Below, piece after piece: positions 42,401-49,549 of a stretch of DNA of 64,000 nucleotides. A model generated the notes under the pieces. That model was not told the origin of the DNA. It made no database searches and saw only the letters and a list, made by a program, of their open reading frames with translations. Position 1 is the stretch's first letter; each line of letters starts with the position of its first letter. Both the position numbers and the translations under genes were made by a program. Source of the stretch: Tindallia californiensis (GTDB lineage Bacteria > Bacillota > Clostridia > Peptostreptococcales > Tindalliaceae); the NCBI RefSeq assembly GCF_900107405.1, contig NZ_FNPV01000008.1:62001-126000 (forward strand). The letters run 5' to 3'.

Positions 42401-42801
42401 ATGATCTAATGGATTTTTTTCAGGATGAACAGGAAATTTTTCACCTTATTTCCATGTTGCACAAAGTTGGTTTAGGATATCTTAAACTAGGCCAAAAAGC
42501 TTCCAGTTTATCCGGTGGAGAATCTCAACGATTAAAACTGGCAAAAGAATTATCTAAAAAACACAATTACCATTCCCTTTATATTTTAGACGAGCCAACT
42601 ACAGGCCTTTCAAATGAAGATGTCAACAAGGTGCTTCTTCTTCTAAAAGAACTACAGGCAAAAGGAGCCACTATCATCATCATTGAGCATCATCCTCATA
42701 TTCTCTCCGAATGTGACTATATCATCGAACTTGGTCCCGGAGGTGGCCATCAGGGAGGCCGTCTCCTTCAATGTGGATTTCCGGAGCCACCGGCTGACTA
42801 A
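39433..42801 (+). CDS. Fusion of TsaA/TrmO-like domains with a UvrA-like double ABC ATPase
   Basis: A 1122-residue chimera. Residues 1-105 look like a degenerate TsaA half (IGTVVATP, LHLFSHCLLFHL, LVDIKPYFPAEE). Residues 115-240 are a second TsaA/TrmO-like domain with RTGIFASRSPVRPNPLGSTIV, the motif of SAM-dependent tRNA N6-threonylcarbamoyladenosine methyltransferases. From about 330 a UvrA-like protein follows: Walker A GVSGSGKSSLAF, zinc motifs CPVC...CSKC and CPVCKG, LSGGEAQRLKLA, LYILDEPSKGLHP, then a second set (GVSGSGKSSLVT, CPDCLG...CSLCQG, LSGGESQRLKLA, LYILDEPTTGL). The UvrA part (about 790 residues) is shorter than housekeeping UvrA (about 940), as in class II UvrA. AGGAGGAATTCT precedes the start. 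The frame is intact across the join. Function as a unit is unknown; drug resistance or nucleic-acid repair are candidates. Confidence 0.82.
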   Translation: MKWISIGTVVATPEREKVSVQLYSGYEKALDKLHLFSHCLLFHLTEDQIQISVTEIVNVSMKNRELLLAFPEQKRLKTTSENPVFSGQLVDIKPYFPAEEVVLDPPENIKAFSIHSLSFIGEYNLQGNQPIIQLYEKMLPLPNTLISNNSYARVLWYFDRFDSRHYRRIRTCTPPYNNAPRTGIFASRSPVRPNPLGSTIVKIQDCHSSSGTIKIEGFDGFPGTKIFQIIAYDPLIESIPTAKIPPWVSHWSSFKRFSKPKAIPSFCEGSVEKEFYQEPLDLQRPVKHPDLEETLSADQEEDPDKIHVHHASIHNLKSVSVSIPKNSITVITGVSGSGKSSLAFDTLYTESQKQFMDLTFSNPLTENALLDISVDKISGLLPSIAIKQQSFHSNPRSTVGTLTKVADLLKLIFTVIGERKCPVCHQKIDASHVCSKCGEILFDSTPQIFNYNHPDYMCPVCKGLGVQRQVDQSKIVEYPEKSLLDGASSFYGNLRKHRKKPNANWIRGEILALAEDLKEDLSLPFHQLSSSFKQQFFHGSKGREVRLAYETAKGTSGIISRPVEGALSIIQRLSSDSRTSKGHNSLKKYMSSSLCCHCQGERLLEEARLINIHGYRYPQIVTLSITELQNWCHGIYGKLTKQQQQKTSTLFRKLNHRLNRMHSVGLGYLSLNRNLPSLSGGEAQRLKLAIQLGTGLSGILYILDEPSKGLHPKDYQFLLKGITALKETGNTVIVVEHKQCFLSIADMHLRMGPKAGRYGGELVLVQHRQEIKASLSEDHWHPQRNQLSLADRFPETCFFKDSTKKNPPFIHLKKVSTNNLKGIDVAFPIGMISAVIGVSGSGKSSLVTKTLYPYLLKTLGKSVDTTGTFEEITGLETIQKVFYVHQHPIGNHSRSNPGTYIGVFDLIRNYYAATDAAKKQGFTKDYFSFNSKKGQCPDCLGLGEIPIDNHYMEGVYIPCSLCQGKRYTTEVLEIKVKQLSIGDILDMEIHDLMDFFQDEQEIFHLISMLHKVGLGYLKLGQKASSLSGGESQRLKLAKELSKKHNYHSLYILDEPTTGLSNEDVNKVLLLLKELQAKGATIIIIEHHPHILSECDYIIELGPGGGHQGGRLLQCGFPEPPAD

Positions 42802-42922
42802 CTTTTTTTATAAATAGAAACTCCTTCTCTTTTTTAGTGGCACTATTTATCCAATACGTGATCCCTAGGCTCCCATCACCGGATATGTTATGATACAGTC
42901 AGTATGAGAAGGAGTTCTTGCC

Positions 42923-43801
42923 ATGAAAAATAAAACAATCCATTATATAGAACAAATCAATAGGGTTCAGGATTACATCGAAAGCCGGTTAGATACCCCT
43001 CTTACTTTAAGAGAATTATCACAGATAGCCAATTTTTCTGAATACCATTTTCAGAGAATTTACCATACTGTGACCGGCGAAGCTTTATATGGATTCATCA
43101 AAAGAATCCGATTGGAAAAAGCAGCTTATATGCTTCTGGCTGATCCTAAAAGACCTGTCATTGATATTGCTATGAATGTTGGATTTTCCAGTCAGTCTTC
43201 TTTTTCAAAAGCCTTCAAGCGTAAATATGGTGTCAGCAGTAGTTGCTATCGAAGAGCTTATCGATATCCAAAACCATCTGGTGTTTTCCAAAGAACACTT
43301 CAAAGCACTAGCCAAAACCCGGTTCTCCCCCTTGATATCATCCTCCGGGAAGAAGCTCCGCTTCAACTTATCTACACGAGATATACCGGACCCTACCATA
43401 GCAACAGCAACCTTTTCACTGGCTTATTCAAAAAACTCTATCAATGGGCGGATCAGCAGCATTTGATCACAGAAGAAAGCCGATGGTTTGTCCTTTATCA
43501 TGATTACGGATACGAAACTGATGAGGAATCCCTTCGAATCAGCGTCTGTATGTCCGTAAACCGTCCTGTTTCCATCCAAAAAAATATCGGAATAATGACC
43601 CTCGAAAAAGCGTCCTATGCCGTCGGTCGTTTTCTGGTATCCCCAACAGAGTATAGTAATGCATGGAACTACATGTATGCTGTTTGGCTTCCTAATAGTG
43701 GCTGTCAACTGGCTGATACATATTCTTTTGAACATTACCCTCCAATTCCGATGCAAGACTCCAGACGCTTTGTAGAAATCTATATTCCTATCCTAAGGTA
43801 G
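42923..43801 (+). CDS. AraC-family transcriptional regulator with GyrI-like effector domain
   Basis: A 292-residue regulator: two AraC helix-turn-helices in the first 100 residues (TLRELSQIANFSEYHFQRIY and IDIAMNVGFSSQSSFSKAFKRKYG), then a GyrI-like small-molecule domain (about 135-290; IYTRYTGPYH, IGIMTLEKASYAVGRF, SFEHYPPIP). This is the Rob/SoxS-like multidrug-sensing type. It is 120 bases downstream of the TsaA-UvrA fusion on the same strand; co-regulation is possible. GAAGGAG precedes the start. Confidence 0.85.
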   Translation: MKNKTIHYIEQINRVQDYIESRLDTPLTLRELSQIANFSEYHFQRIYHTVTGEALYGFIKRIRLEKAAYMLLADPKRPVIDIAMNVGFSSQSSFSKAFKRKYGVSSSCYRRAYRYPKPSGVFQRTLQSTSQNPVLPLDIILREEAPLQLIYTRYTGPYHSNSNLFTGLFKKLYQWADQQHLITEESRWFVLYHDYGYETDEESLRISVCMSVNRPVSIQKNIGIMTLEKASYAVGRFLVSPTEYSNAWNYMYAVWLPNSGCQLADTYSFEHYPPIPMQDSRRFVEIYIPILR

Positions 43802-43820
43802 TCCTTCTTTTTCTTAACCA

Positions 43821-43861
43821 AAATAAACACCCGCCCAAAGCAACAACTTTCAGACGGGTGC
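43821..43861 (-). terminator. Intrinsic terminator after the permease gene
   Basis: On the minus strand CACCCG...GAAAG pairs with CTTT...CGGGTG around TTGTTG and is followed by TTTATTTTGG. Confidence 0.7.
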
Positions 43862-43879
43862 AAATCAATCACTATTTAA

Positions 43880-45382
43880 TTAGTCAACCAAAGATGCTTC
43901 ACTGGTTTCATCGCTTCCAAACCGATCAAAAACAATAAACATAATCGCCATAATGACATAACCAGCGGCAAACTTATAATCGTAGAAAAGCGTGAGTTCC
44001 GGAGCATGCATAAATCCAGTGGCGGCCAAAGCAGCAGCCACCAAAGAAGCAATCGCCGCTTTTGGATAATCGTCGTCAATAATATAGACGACAATAGCTC
44101 CCCAAATCAGCCCTGAAAACATAGCGCCCTGACCTAATGGAACAATTCCACTAGAAATACCGGCTACGGTTTCACCAGCCGCATTATTAAACCGAGTCAT
44201 GACATAGTTCCCAAAATAAGGGAACATGGCAATCACTACAGCCGGAAAATGACGCTGAGGCACAGCTGCAAAGGTCTGAGCCACCATAGAGATGCCAACA
44301 AACACAAGAATCGGTGCAATCACAGGTACAGGAATAATTTCAGAAATCGCCGCTACAATACCAAACAATGAAGCTAGTAAGAATACTCCCCCATTAATCA
44401 CTGAATAGCCCCGACCGGCGTTCATCCATTTAGATCCTACAGAGGCAATGTAAACCGTCGTTGGAAATACGCCGCCAAAAAGACTTCCCAACATAATACC
44501 ACAACCATCCACTAACATACATTCCCGTGCACTATAATCATCACCGGCTGAAGCCATCGCCTCTACATTGTTCATGGTTTCAATAAAATTGTAAATAGAA
44601 ATCGGTAATAATACGGCAATTAACCCTACCATAGGCCCCATCAAGTATTGGAAGCCTTCAATAAATCCAAGGGTCGGCAAGAATGGATAAACACCGACCG
44701 TATCCATCCCTTCAGCAATCCGACTCATCTCTACTTCGCCTAAACTATACGCCAACACCGTACCAATAATAATTGCAAATAAAGACGCTGGTAACCGAAA
44801 AGGCATGGCTTTTCTGGCAATTAACCCTACAATAATAATTGCTAATACAATAAATCCAATCATTGGCATTTCATGAACATTAAAAAACAACTCACCGCCA
44901 ATAAAAGTAAAAGCTACGCCTGCCAAAGCTCCCAGCATCGAAGCTCGAGGCAGTGTTTTACGCACCCAGTTACCAATAAAACTTCCCGCTACTTCTACCA
45001 GTCCACCAAAGAAGCATGCGGCCAGGCCGATTCTCCAAGCAATTTCCGGATCACCGGTAAAGGCTAAGGCTGGTCCCATAACGCCAAATAAATAAACAAA
45101 CATAACCGGCGTACTAATCCCATAAGATAAAGCGGTTACATCGGTTCTTCCTTCTTTTTGCGCCAATCGATTCGCCATATATGCATAGTAAACGTTTCCA
45201 AACAAAACCGATACAGCAGCTCCCGGTATTACCCGCCCATATACAATACTGGTAGGGTAACCCATTCCAATCAGTGCTACAGCGATCAATACGAAATTAG
45301 CCAGATTGTTTTGGAACAAAGCAAAGAAACCATCAATATCTTCCTTCTTAAACCATGGGTAATTCACTTGCTGTTTTGTCAT
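43880..45382 (-). CDS. NCS2/AzgA-type nucleobase permease
   Basis: A 500-residue membrane protein with about 12-14 helices. Patterns such as GYPTSIVYGRVIPG, DVTALSYGISTPVMF, ETMNNVEAMASAGDDYSA, VFPTTVYIASVGSKWM and RGYSVINGG correspond in position to the substrate-binding segments of NCS2/AzgA carriers (compare ETMNN with the DxFDT segment and PTTVYIASVG with STVTTYVES of the copy at 57884). The divergence from classical AzgA suggests another purine or a purine breakdown product as substrate. It is divergent from the PucR gene, the usual layout of a regulator and its target. Confidence 0.78.
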   Translation of the reverse strand: MTKQQVNYPWFKKEDIDGFFALFQNNLANFVLIAVALIGMGYPTSIVYGRVIPGAAVSVLFGNVYYAYMANRLAQKEGRTDVTALSYGISTPVMFVYLFGVMGPALAFTGDPEIAWRIGLAACFFGGLVEVAGSFIGNWVRKTLPRASMLGALAGVAFTFIGGELFFNVHEMPMIGFIVLAIIIVGLIARKAMPFRLPASLFAIIIGTVLAYSLGEVEMSRIAEGMDTVGVYPFLPTLGFIEGFQYLMGPMVGLIAVLLPISIYNFIETMNNVEAMASAGDDYSARECMLVDGCGIMLGSLFGGVFPTTVYIASVGSKWMNAGRGYSVINGGVFLLASLFGIVAAISEIIPVPVIAPILVFVGISMVAQTFAAVPQRHFPAVVIAMFPYFGNYVMTRFNNAAGETVAGISSGIVPLGQGAMFSGLIWGAIVVYIIDDDYPKAAIASLVAAALAATGFMHAPELTLFYDYKFAAGYVIMAIMFIVFDRFGSDETSEASLVD

Positions 45383-45746
45383 TTTTCTTACCTCCTCTTA
45401 GTAATCATGTTGACCTTCGTTCTCCTTCTACTGTTTTTCGCTGTAGCGTACAAAAGCCCTTTATAACTCTTATACAAATAATAAGCTTTATTTGTTAATT
45501 TGTTAACACTTTTTTAGCTATTTCCCTTTTTTTATCAGGAAGCAATGTACAGACAATTGTCAATTGAATGATTTTGCCATTTTTCTAAAATATGTAAAAA
45601 TTTACCAAAATTCCTCCCCTGCTTAGCATTTCCTGTTCTTTCTTTTTAATAATGCTAAATAAAAAAGGATTTTTCATCTATACGTCGAAAATAGAAAACA
45701 GCGGAAAAGATAATCGACAGATCCGGAGGCTCAAGGAGGAAGATGG
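45383..45746. other. Divergent control region between permease and pucR
   Basis: A 364-base AT-rich intergenic region that must contain both divergent promoters. It holds a perfect palindrome GACAATTGTC (45552-45561) extended to AGACAATTGTCAATTG (45551-45566); a related TCAATTGTCT lies in the other divergent region at 48312-48321. I found no purine riboswitch signature (no TATGG...CCGTAAA-type core). Both flanking genes have strong ribosome-binding sites. Confidence 0.4.
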
Positions 45747-47402
45747 ATGATACGTCAAAATGGTATTACCCTGGAAGAAGTCATGAAAATGGATTGCATG
45801 AAAAAGTGTCACATCATCGCAGGACATCGTGGCGTTTTTAATACGGTTTCCAAAGTGAATATTATGGCTGACCCCGATGCCTTGGAATGGGTGAATGAAT
45901 GTGAGTTTTTGTTAACCACTGCTTACTATTTCAAACAGGAAAGCTTGGAAAAGCAAAAAGAATTGGTACGCCGTTCTGCTCAAAGGGGACTCTCTGCCTT
46001 GGGCGTTAAAATCCGGCCTTATTTAGAAGAACTTCCGCTGGAAGTTTTAGAAACAGCCAATGAACTAGATTTTCCGATTGTAGAACTCGACGATTCTCTG
46101 CCTTTTTCAGATATTATGACACCTATTTTTCAGGAAGTCTTTAACAAGCAAACTTCCTTACTGCAGCGAATCGAAAAAATTCATGAGCAATTAATGAACG
46201 TCATGTTGCGAGGTGGCGATATTGAGCAAATCCTCCAAATTGTTGCCGACCATCTTCAGAACCCGGTGATGCTTCATATTGAAGGAAAAAACATCTGGCG
46301 ACAAGGTGGCGGAAAAATCGATGACCAGCTATGGCAAGCTTTACCTGAAAACGCAAAACAATTTCTGGAACATGCGGAAAAGCGAAAGGATCAAGGACAA
46401 TTCCTTGAAGATCAGGTTACCTTAGTCCAAAAAAGGATTCGGAGAATGACAATGCCGATAGTCGTCAAAAACAGAGTTTCTGGCTTTTTAATGGCCTGGG
46501 CCATCAAAACGCCTCTGGGTGGTTTTGATTTGTCTGTACTGGAATCAGCCACTACCACTATTGCACTGGAAGTGTTAAGGCAAATGTCTATCCGGGATGT
46601 GGAAAACCGATATCGTGTAGAATTTTTTGAGGATTTAATCTCAATGGATTCTCACCGTAAAGAAAAAGCACTGGAAAAAGCTGCCTTATTCCACTTAACA
46701 CCGACAGATTCTTTTATGGTTCTTGTCATTCATGGCGAAGAAAAATCCACAGAAATGTCTGGTGATTTATTTGATAAAATTAACTGGATTCATTACGAAA
46801 CAGAAAAATATCTGCGGGAAACAACCGTAAAATCTTTAATGATTTTTAAGACAGACAGCCTATATGTTATTCTGTCCTCTCCTTTGGAAAAGGAACTACA
46901 GCGATTAGCGCTGGCCTATGGAAAAGAAATTTTGTCTCGTCAACCAAAAAAACAAGCCCACCTTAATTTCCGGGTAGGCATCGGTAGATGTTATATTGGT
47001 TTGGAGCAGGTGGATCAAAGCTATGAAGATGCGATAAAAGCGTTACAACACGGACCTCTTATCGATGAACCACAAACAGCTTATTTTGAAGACCTGGGGA
47101 TTTACAAAATCTTATGCCATCCTTGCTTAGAAAAAGAATTGAATCGATTTTACGAAAAAACTTTAGCTCCTTTGGTAGCTTACGACGAAAAAAAATCTTC
47201 CGAACTCCTCAAAACCCTGGAAGCTTATTATCAGCAGGGAGGAAACCTTCGTAAAACCGCTCAAAGTCTCTACACCCACTATAATACAACCCTTTATCGA
47301 ATGGAAAACATTCAAAAGATAACGGGAATGGATTTAACCAATCATAAAGACCGTTTAAATCTGGAAGTCGCCTTAAAAGTCAAAAAATTACTTAACCGGT
47401 AG
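45747..47402 (+). CDS. pucR: PucR-family transcriptional regulator of purine catabolism
   Basis: A 551-residue regulator. The N-terminal PucR domain (about 5-125) contains GITLEEVMKMDCM, VSKVNIMADPDALEWV and FPIVELDDSLPFSDIM. A central GGDEF-like/CdaR region follows, and the C-terminus has the HTH_30 domain (LEAYYQQGGNLRKTAQSLYTHYNTTLYRMENIQKITG). PucR proteins switch purine degradation genes on or off in response to pathway intermediates. It lies between a permease on one side and the cyclase/ftcD divergent pair on the other, so it is the natural regulator of the purine island. Confidence 0.88.
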   Translation: MIRQNGITLEEVMKMDCMKKCHIIAGHRGVFNTVSKVNIMADPDALEWVNECEFLLTTAYYFKQESLEKQKELVRRSAQRGLSALGVKIRPYLEELPLEVLETANELDFPIVELDDSLPFSDIMTPIFQEVFNKQTSLLQRIEKIHEQLMNVMLRGGDIEQILQIVADHLQNPVMLHIEGKNIWRQGGGKIDDQLWQALPENAKQFLEHAEKRKDQGQFLEDQVTLVQKRIRRMTMPIVVKNRVSGFLMAWAIKTPLGGFDLSVLESATTTIALEVLRQMSIRDVENRYRVEFFEDLISMDSHRKEKALEKAALFHLTPTDSFMVLVIHGEEKSTEMSGDLFDKINWIHYETEKYLRETTVKSLMIFKTDSLYVILSSPLEKELQRLALAYGKEILSRQPKKQAHLNFRVGIGRCYIGLEQVDQSYEDAIKALQHGPLIDEPQTAYFEDLGIYKILCHPCLEKELNRFYEKTLAPLVAYDEKKSSELLKTLEAYYQQGGNLRKTAQSLYTHYNTTLYRMENIQKITGMDLTNHKDRLNLEVALKVKKLLNR

Positions 47403-47489
47403 CCAAAGTTTTTTTAAGCTTTCAGCACCGCCATTCTTCCTCCGAAAGCCGAAAGTATCTCACCTTAGCATGAGAACCATTAAACAGAA

Positions 47490-47529
47490 TAAAACCTCCA
47501 AAAGCATTTAAGGCTTCTGGAGGTTTTTG
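47490..47529. terminator. Bidirectional terminator between pucR and the cyclase gene
   Basis: AAAACCTCCAAAAGC pairs with GCTTCTGGAGGTTTT around ATTTAAG; T-tracts occur on both strands (GTTTTTGC on plus, TTTTATTC on minus). Confidence 0.75.
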
Positions 47530-47549
47530 CTTATTGATGCCTCCACTCC

Positions 47550-48242
47550 TTATTCTTCGATTAGGGCTACGGCACGAATCGGCGAACCGGAGCCATCTCG
47601 GATTCGAAGGGGAAGACCCATGTATAAAAACCGTCGGTTCACTACCAAATGCAAATTGCATAGATTTTCTGTATTGGTAATATCGTATTCTCCACAGATA
47701 AGATGCCCTGAAAAATCGGTATCCTCCGGATGATCAATCGCTGGTGCATCGACGCCTATGTTCACGACACCTTGCTCTGCCAACCATTTTGCTCCTTCAT
47801 AACTAAGACCGCTGTAGGTAGTTTGCCAGTGTTCCGTATTAAAATAGCGATCAAAATGCCCTGTATACATCAAAACAATATCTCCAGCTTGTATGGATTG
47901 GCCGGATTTTTTTACAGCTTGGCGAAGTTCTGTCGGGCCAATTCGTTGTTGAGGTGTTATATGGGTTAAATCAATGCAGATAGCACTCCCCCAAAAATGG
48001 GTCAATGGCATTTTGTCAATGGTAGCACCACTAGGCTTGTACTCCCATACGGCATCAGAATGAGTCCCTCCATGCTCGCTAATTAATAAATTCCGTGCTG
48101 AAAAGCCTAAGGTGTTACTCCCTGTTTTCTGCTGATTTTCTTCATGAGTCATGTTGGTCATAATAAAGGTCGGCTGATGCATGGGAAACACCGACATTCC
48201 TTCAAATATTTCCTGGGATAGATCAATGAGTCTTAGGGCCAT
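47550..48242 (-). CDS. Cyclase-family metal-dependent hydrolase (kynurenine formamidase/isatin hydrolase type)
   Basis: A 230-residue protein of the cyclase family. The metal-binding motif is SEHGGTHSDAVWE (about 54-66) and a second block is VNIGVDAPAIDHP. Members hydrolyse amide or cyclic amide bonds with Mn or Zn (formylkynurenine, isatin). In this setting, the lactam-like 4-imidazolone of xanthine fermentation is a reasonable substrate, so it may be the long-known but gene-less imidazolonase; this is inference. The gene is divergent from ftcD, whose product would use the ring-opened compound. GAAGGAGG precedes the start. Confidence 0.75.
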   Translation of the reverse strand: MALRLIDLSQEIFEGMSVFPMHQPTFIMTNMTHEENQQKTGSNTLGFSARNLLISEHGGTHSDAVWEYKPSGATIDKMPLTHFWGSAICIDLTHITPQQRIGPTELRQAVKKSGQSIQAGDIVLMYTGHFDRYFNTEHWQTTYSGLSYEGAKWLAEQGVVNIGVDAPAIDHPEDTDFSGHLICGEYDITNTENLCNLHLVVNRRFLYMGLPLRIRDGSGSPIRAVALIEE

Positions 48243-48448
48243 AATAAATCCTCCTTCTCCTCCACTCTTCGAATGATAACCTAATCTGCTAATTGTCGCA
48301 TTTTTCTGTCGTCAATTGTCTAACAGTATATAGAAAAAAAATTCCTTTGACAAGGTAAGATCCACAGAGTTATGAATGCTACACAAAACCCTTGTCATTT
48401 ATCCTTATTAAAAATAGAAAACTTTGTTACTTAACAATGAAAGAATTT

Positions 48449-48478
48449 TTCAGAATCAACGGAAAAGTAAGATATAAT
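48449..48478 (+). promoter_or_regulatory. Probable promoter of the purine/BMC operon
   Basis: A perfect TATAAT (48473-48478) with TTCAGA 18 bases upstream. It is about 100 bases before ftcD and points into the operon. The weak -35 would fit activation by PucR or another factor. Confidence 0.5.
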
Positions 48479-48502
48479 AGAAGGCAAGGAATACGATTTC
48501 AT

Positions 48503-48539
48503 GAACAACATTTCGGATTGAAGGCGTTGTTCGAACAAC
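48503..48539 (+). promoter_or_regulatory. GAACAAC direct/inverted repeats in the ftcD leader (operator or attenuator)
   Basis: GAACAAC occurs at 48503-48509 and 48533-48539, with the inverted copy GTTGTTC at 48526-48532. The last two abut to make the 14-base perfect palindrome GTTGTTCGAACAAC. Lying about 25-60 bases downstream of the -10, they could be a repressor site, or in RNA the middle copy could pair with either neighbour. Confidence 0.45.
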
Positions 48540-48579
48540 CGTTAAAGATCTAGTGACTAATATGAAGGAGGCGTATGGA

Positions 48580-49488
48580 ATGTCGACAGAAAAACAATAT
48601 GTATTAGCCGTACCAAATTTCAGCGAGGGACGGCGAAAGGATGTTATCGAAGCAGTTGCCGCACCATTGAAAGATCGTGAAGGAGTAACATTAGTCAGTG
48701 TGGAACCAGAACATGATTTTAATCGAAGTGTTATTACCCTCATCGGAGAACCAGAGCCCTTAAAAAAAGCTTTATTAGAAATGGCTGGAAAAAGTTATGA
48801 ATTAATCAACATGGAAGAACAACAGGGAAGCCATCCTAGGATTGGTGCTCAAGATACGATTCCTTTATTTCCATTTAAGAATATCAGTTTAGAAGAATGT
48901 ACCGAATTAGCCGAATCAATAGGAAAAGAATTGTATAACCGTTATGAAGTTCCTGTCTTTTTTTCCGGAAACAATGCCCGTAATGAAGATCGCAAAGCTC
49001 TCTCTTTTATCCGAAAAGGCCAGTATGAAGGGCTGAAGGAAGTAGCCCATACTGATGAGCGAAAACCTGATATCGGTCCAGCCGCTCTTCATCCGACAGC
49101 AGGGGCTACCATTGTCAGTGCTGATACAGAAGGATTGACGGCTTATAACGTCTTCTTGGCCACCGAAGATGTTTCCATTGCAAAAACAATCGCCAAAGGC
49201 GTACGTGGCCCTAGCGGTGGTTTTTCAACCGTTCGTGCCGTAGGTATTAAGTTCCCGGATCATTCCGGAGTGGTGGTTTCCATGAACATGTTTGATTGCA
49301 GCGCTACTCCTTTGTATCGAGCTTTTAATTTTGTGAAACAGGAAGCGGCTCGTTACGGAATTGCTGTAACAGGTTCCGAACTGGTAGGCCCGATCAAACT
49401 GGATCACGTCCTTAACTGCTTTGAATATTCTTTAGGACTGGAAGGGTTTAATAAGGAACAAATTTTAGAAACCCATTTAATGAAATAG
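48580..49488 (+). CDS. ftcD: Formimidoyltransferase (FtcD N-terminal type), candidate formiminoglycine formiminotransferase
   Basis: A 302-residue enzyme containing the formiminotransferase N and C subdomains only: AVPNFSEGRRKDVIEAV at the start, EPEHDFNRSVITL, GSHPRIGAQDTIPLFP (with the catalytic His), PDIGPAALHPTAGAT and GSELVGPIKLDH near the end. The cyclodeaminase domain found in animal FTCD is absent. The family transfers a formimino group from formiminoglutamate to tetrahydrofolate; in purine fermenters the donor is formiminoglycine and the product glycine. Because it heads the purine island, the glycine version is favoured. The ATG at 48580 follows AAGGAGG; an upstream in-frame GTG precedes the ribosome-binding site. 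Confidence 0.85.
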   Translation: MSTEKQYVLAVPNFSEGRRKDVIEAVAAPLKDREGVTLVSVEPEHDFNRSVITLIGEPEPLKKALLEMAGKSYELINMEEQQGSHPRIGAQDTIPLFPFKNISLEECTELAESIGKELYNRYEVPVFFSGNNARNEDRKALSFIRKGQYEGLKEVAHTDERKPDIGPAALHPTAGATIVSADTEGLTAYNVFLATEDVSIAKTIAKGVRGPSGGFSTVRAVGIKFPDHSGVVVSMNMFDCSATPLYRAFNFVKQEAARYGIAVTGSELVGPIKLDHVLNCFEYSLGLEGFNKEQILETHLMK

Positions 49489-49549
49489 GTATCCACGTAT
49501 ATCCGAAAGTTACTCAAATGATGTAGAATGAATAGGAGGGAATTGTAAA

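Noticed and set aside
45383-45746. Purine riboswitch in front of the permease or pucR
   Set aside because: No conserved core loops or three-way junction pattern could be found on either strand.
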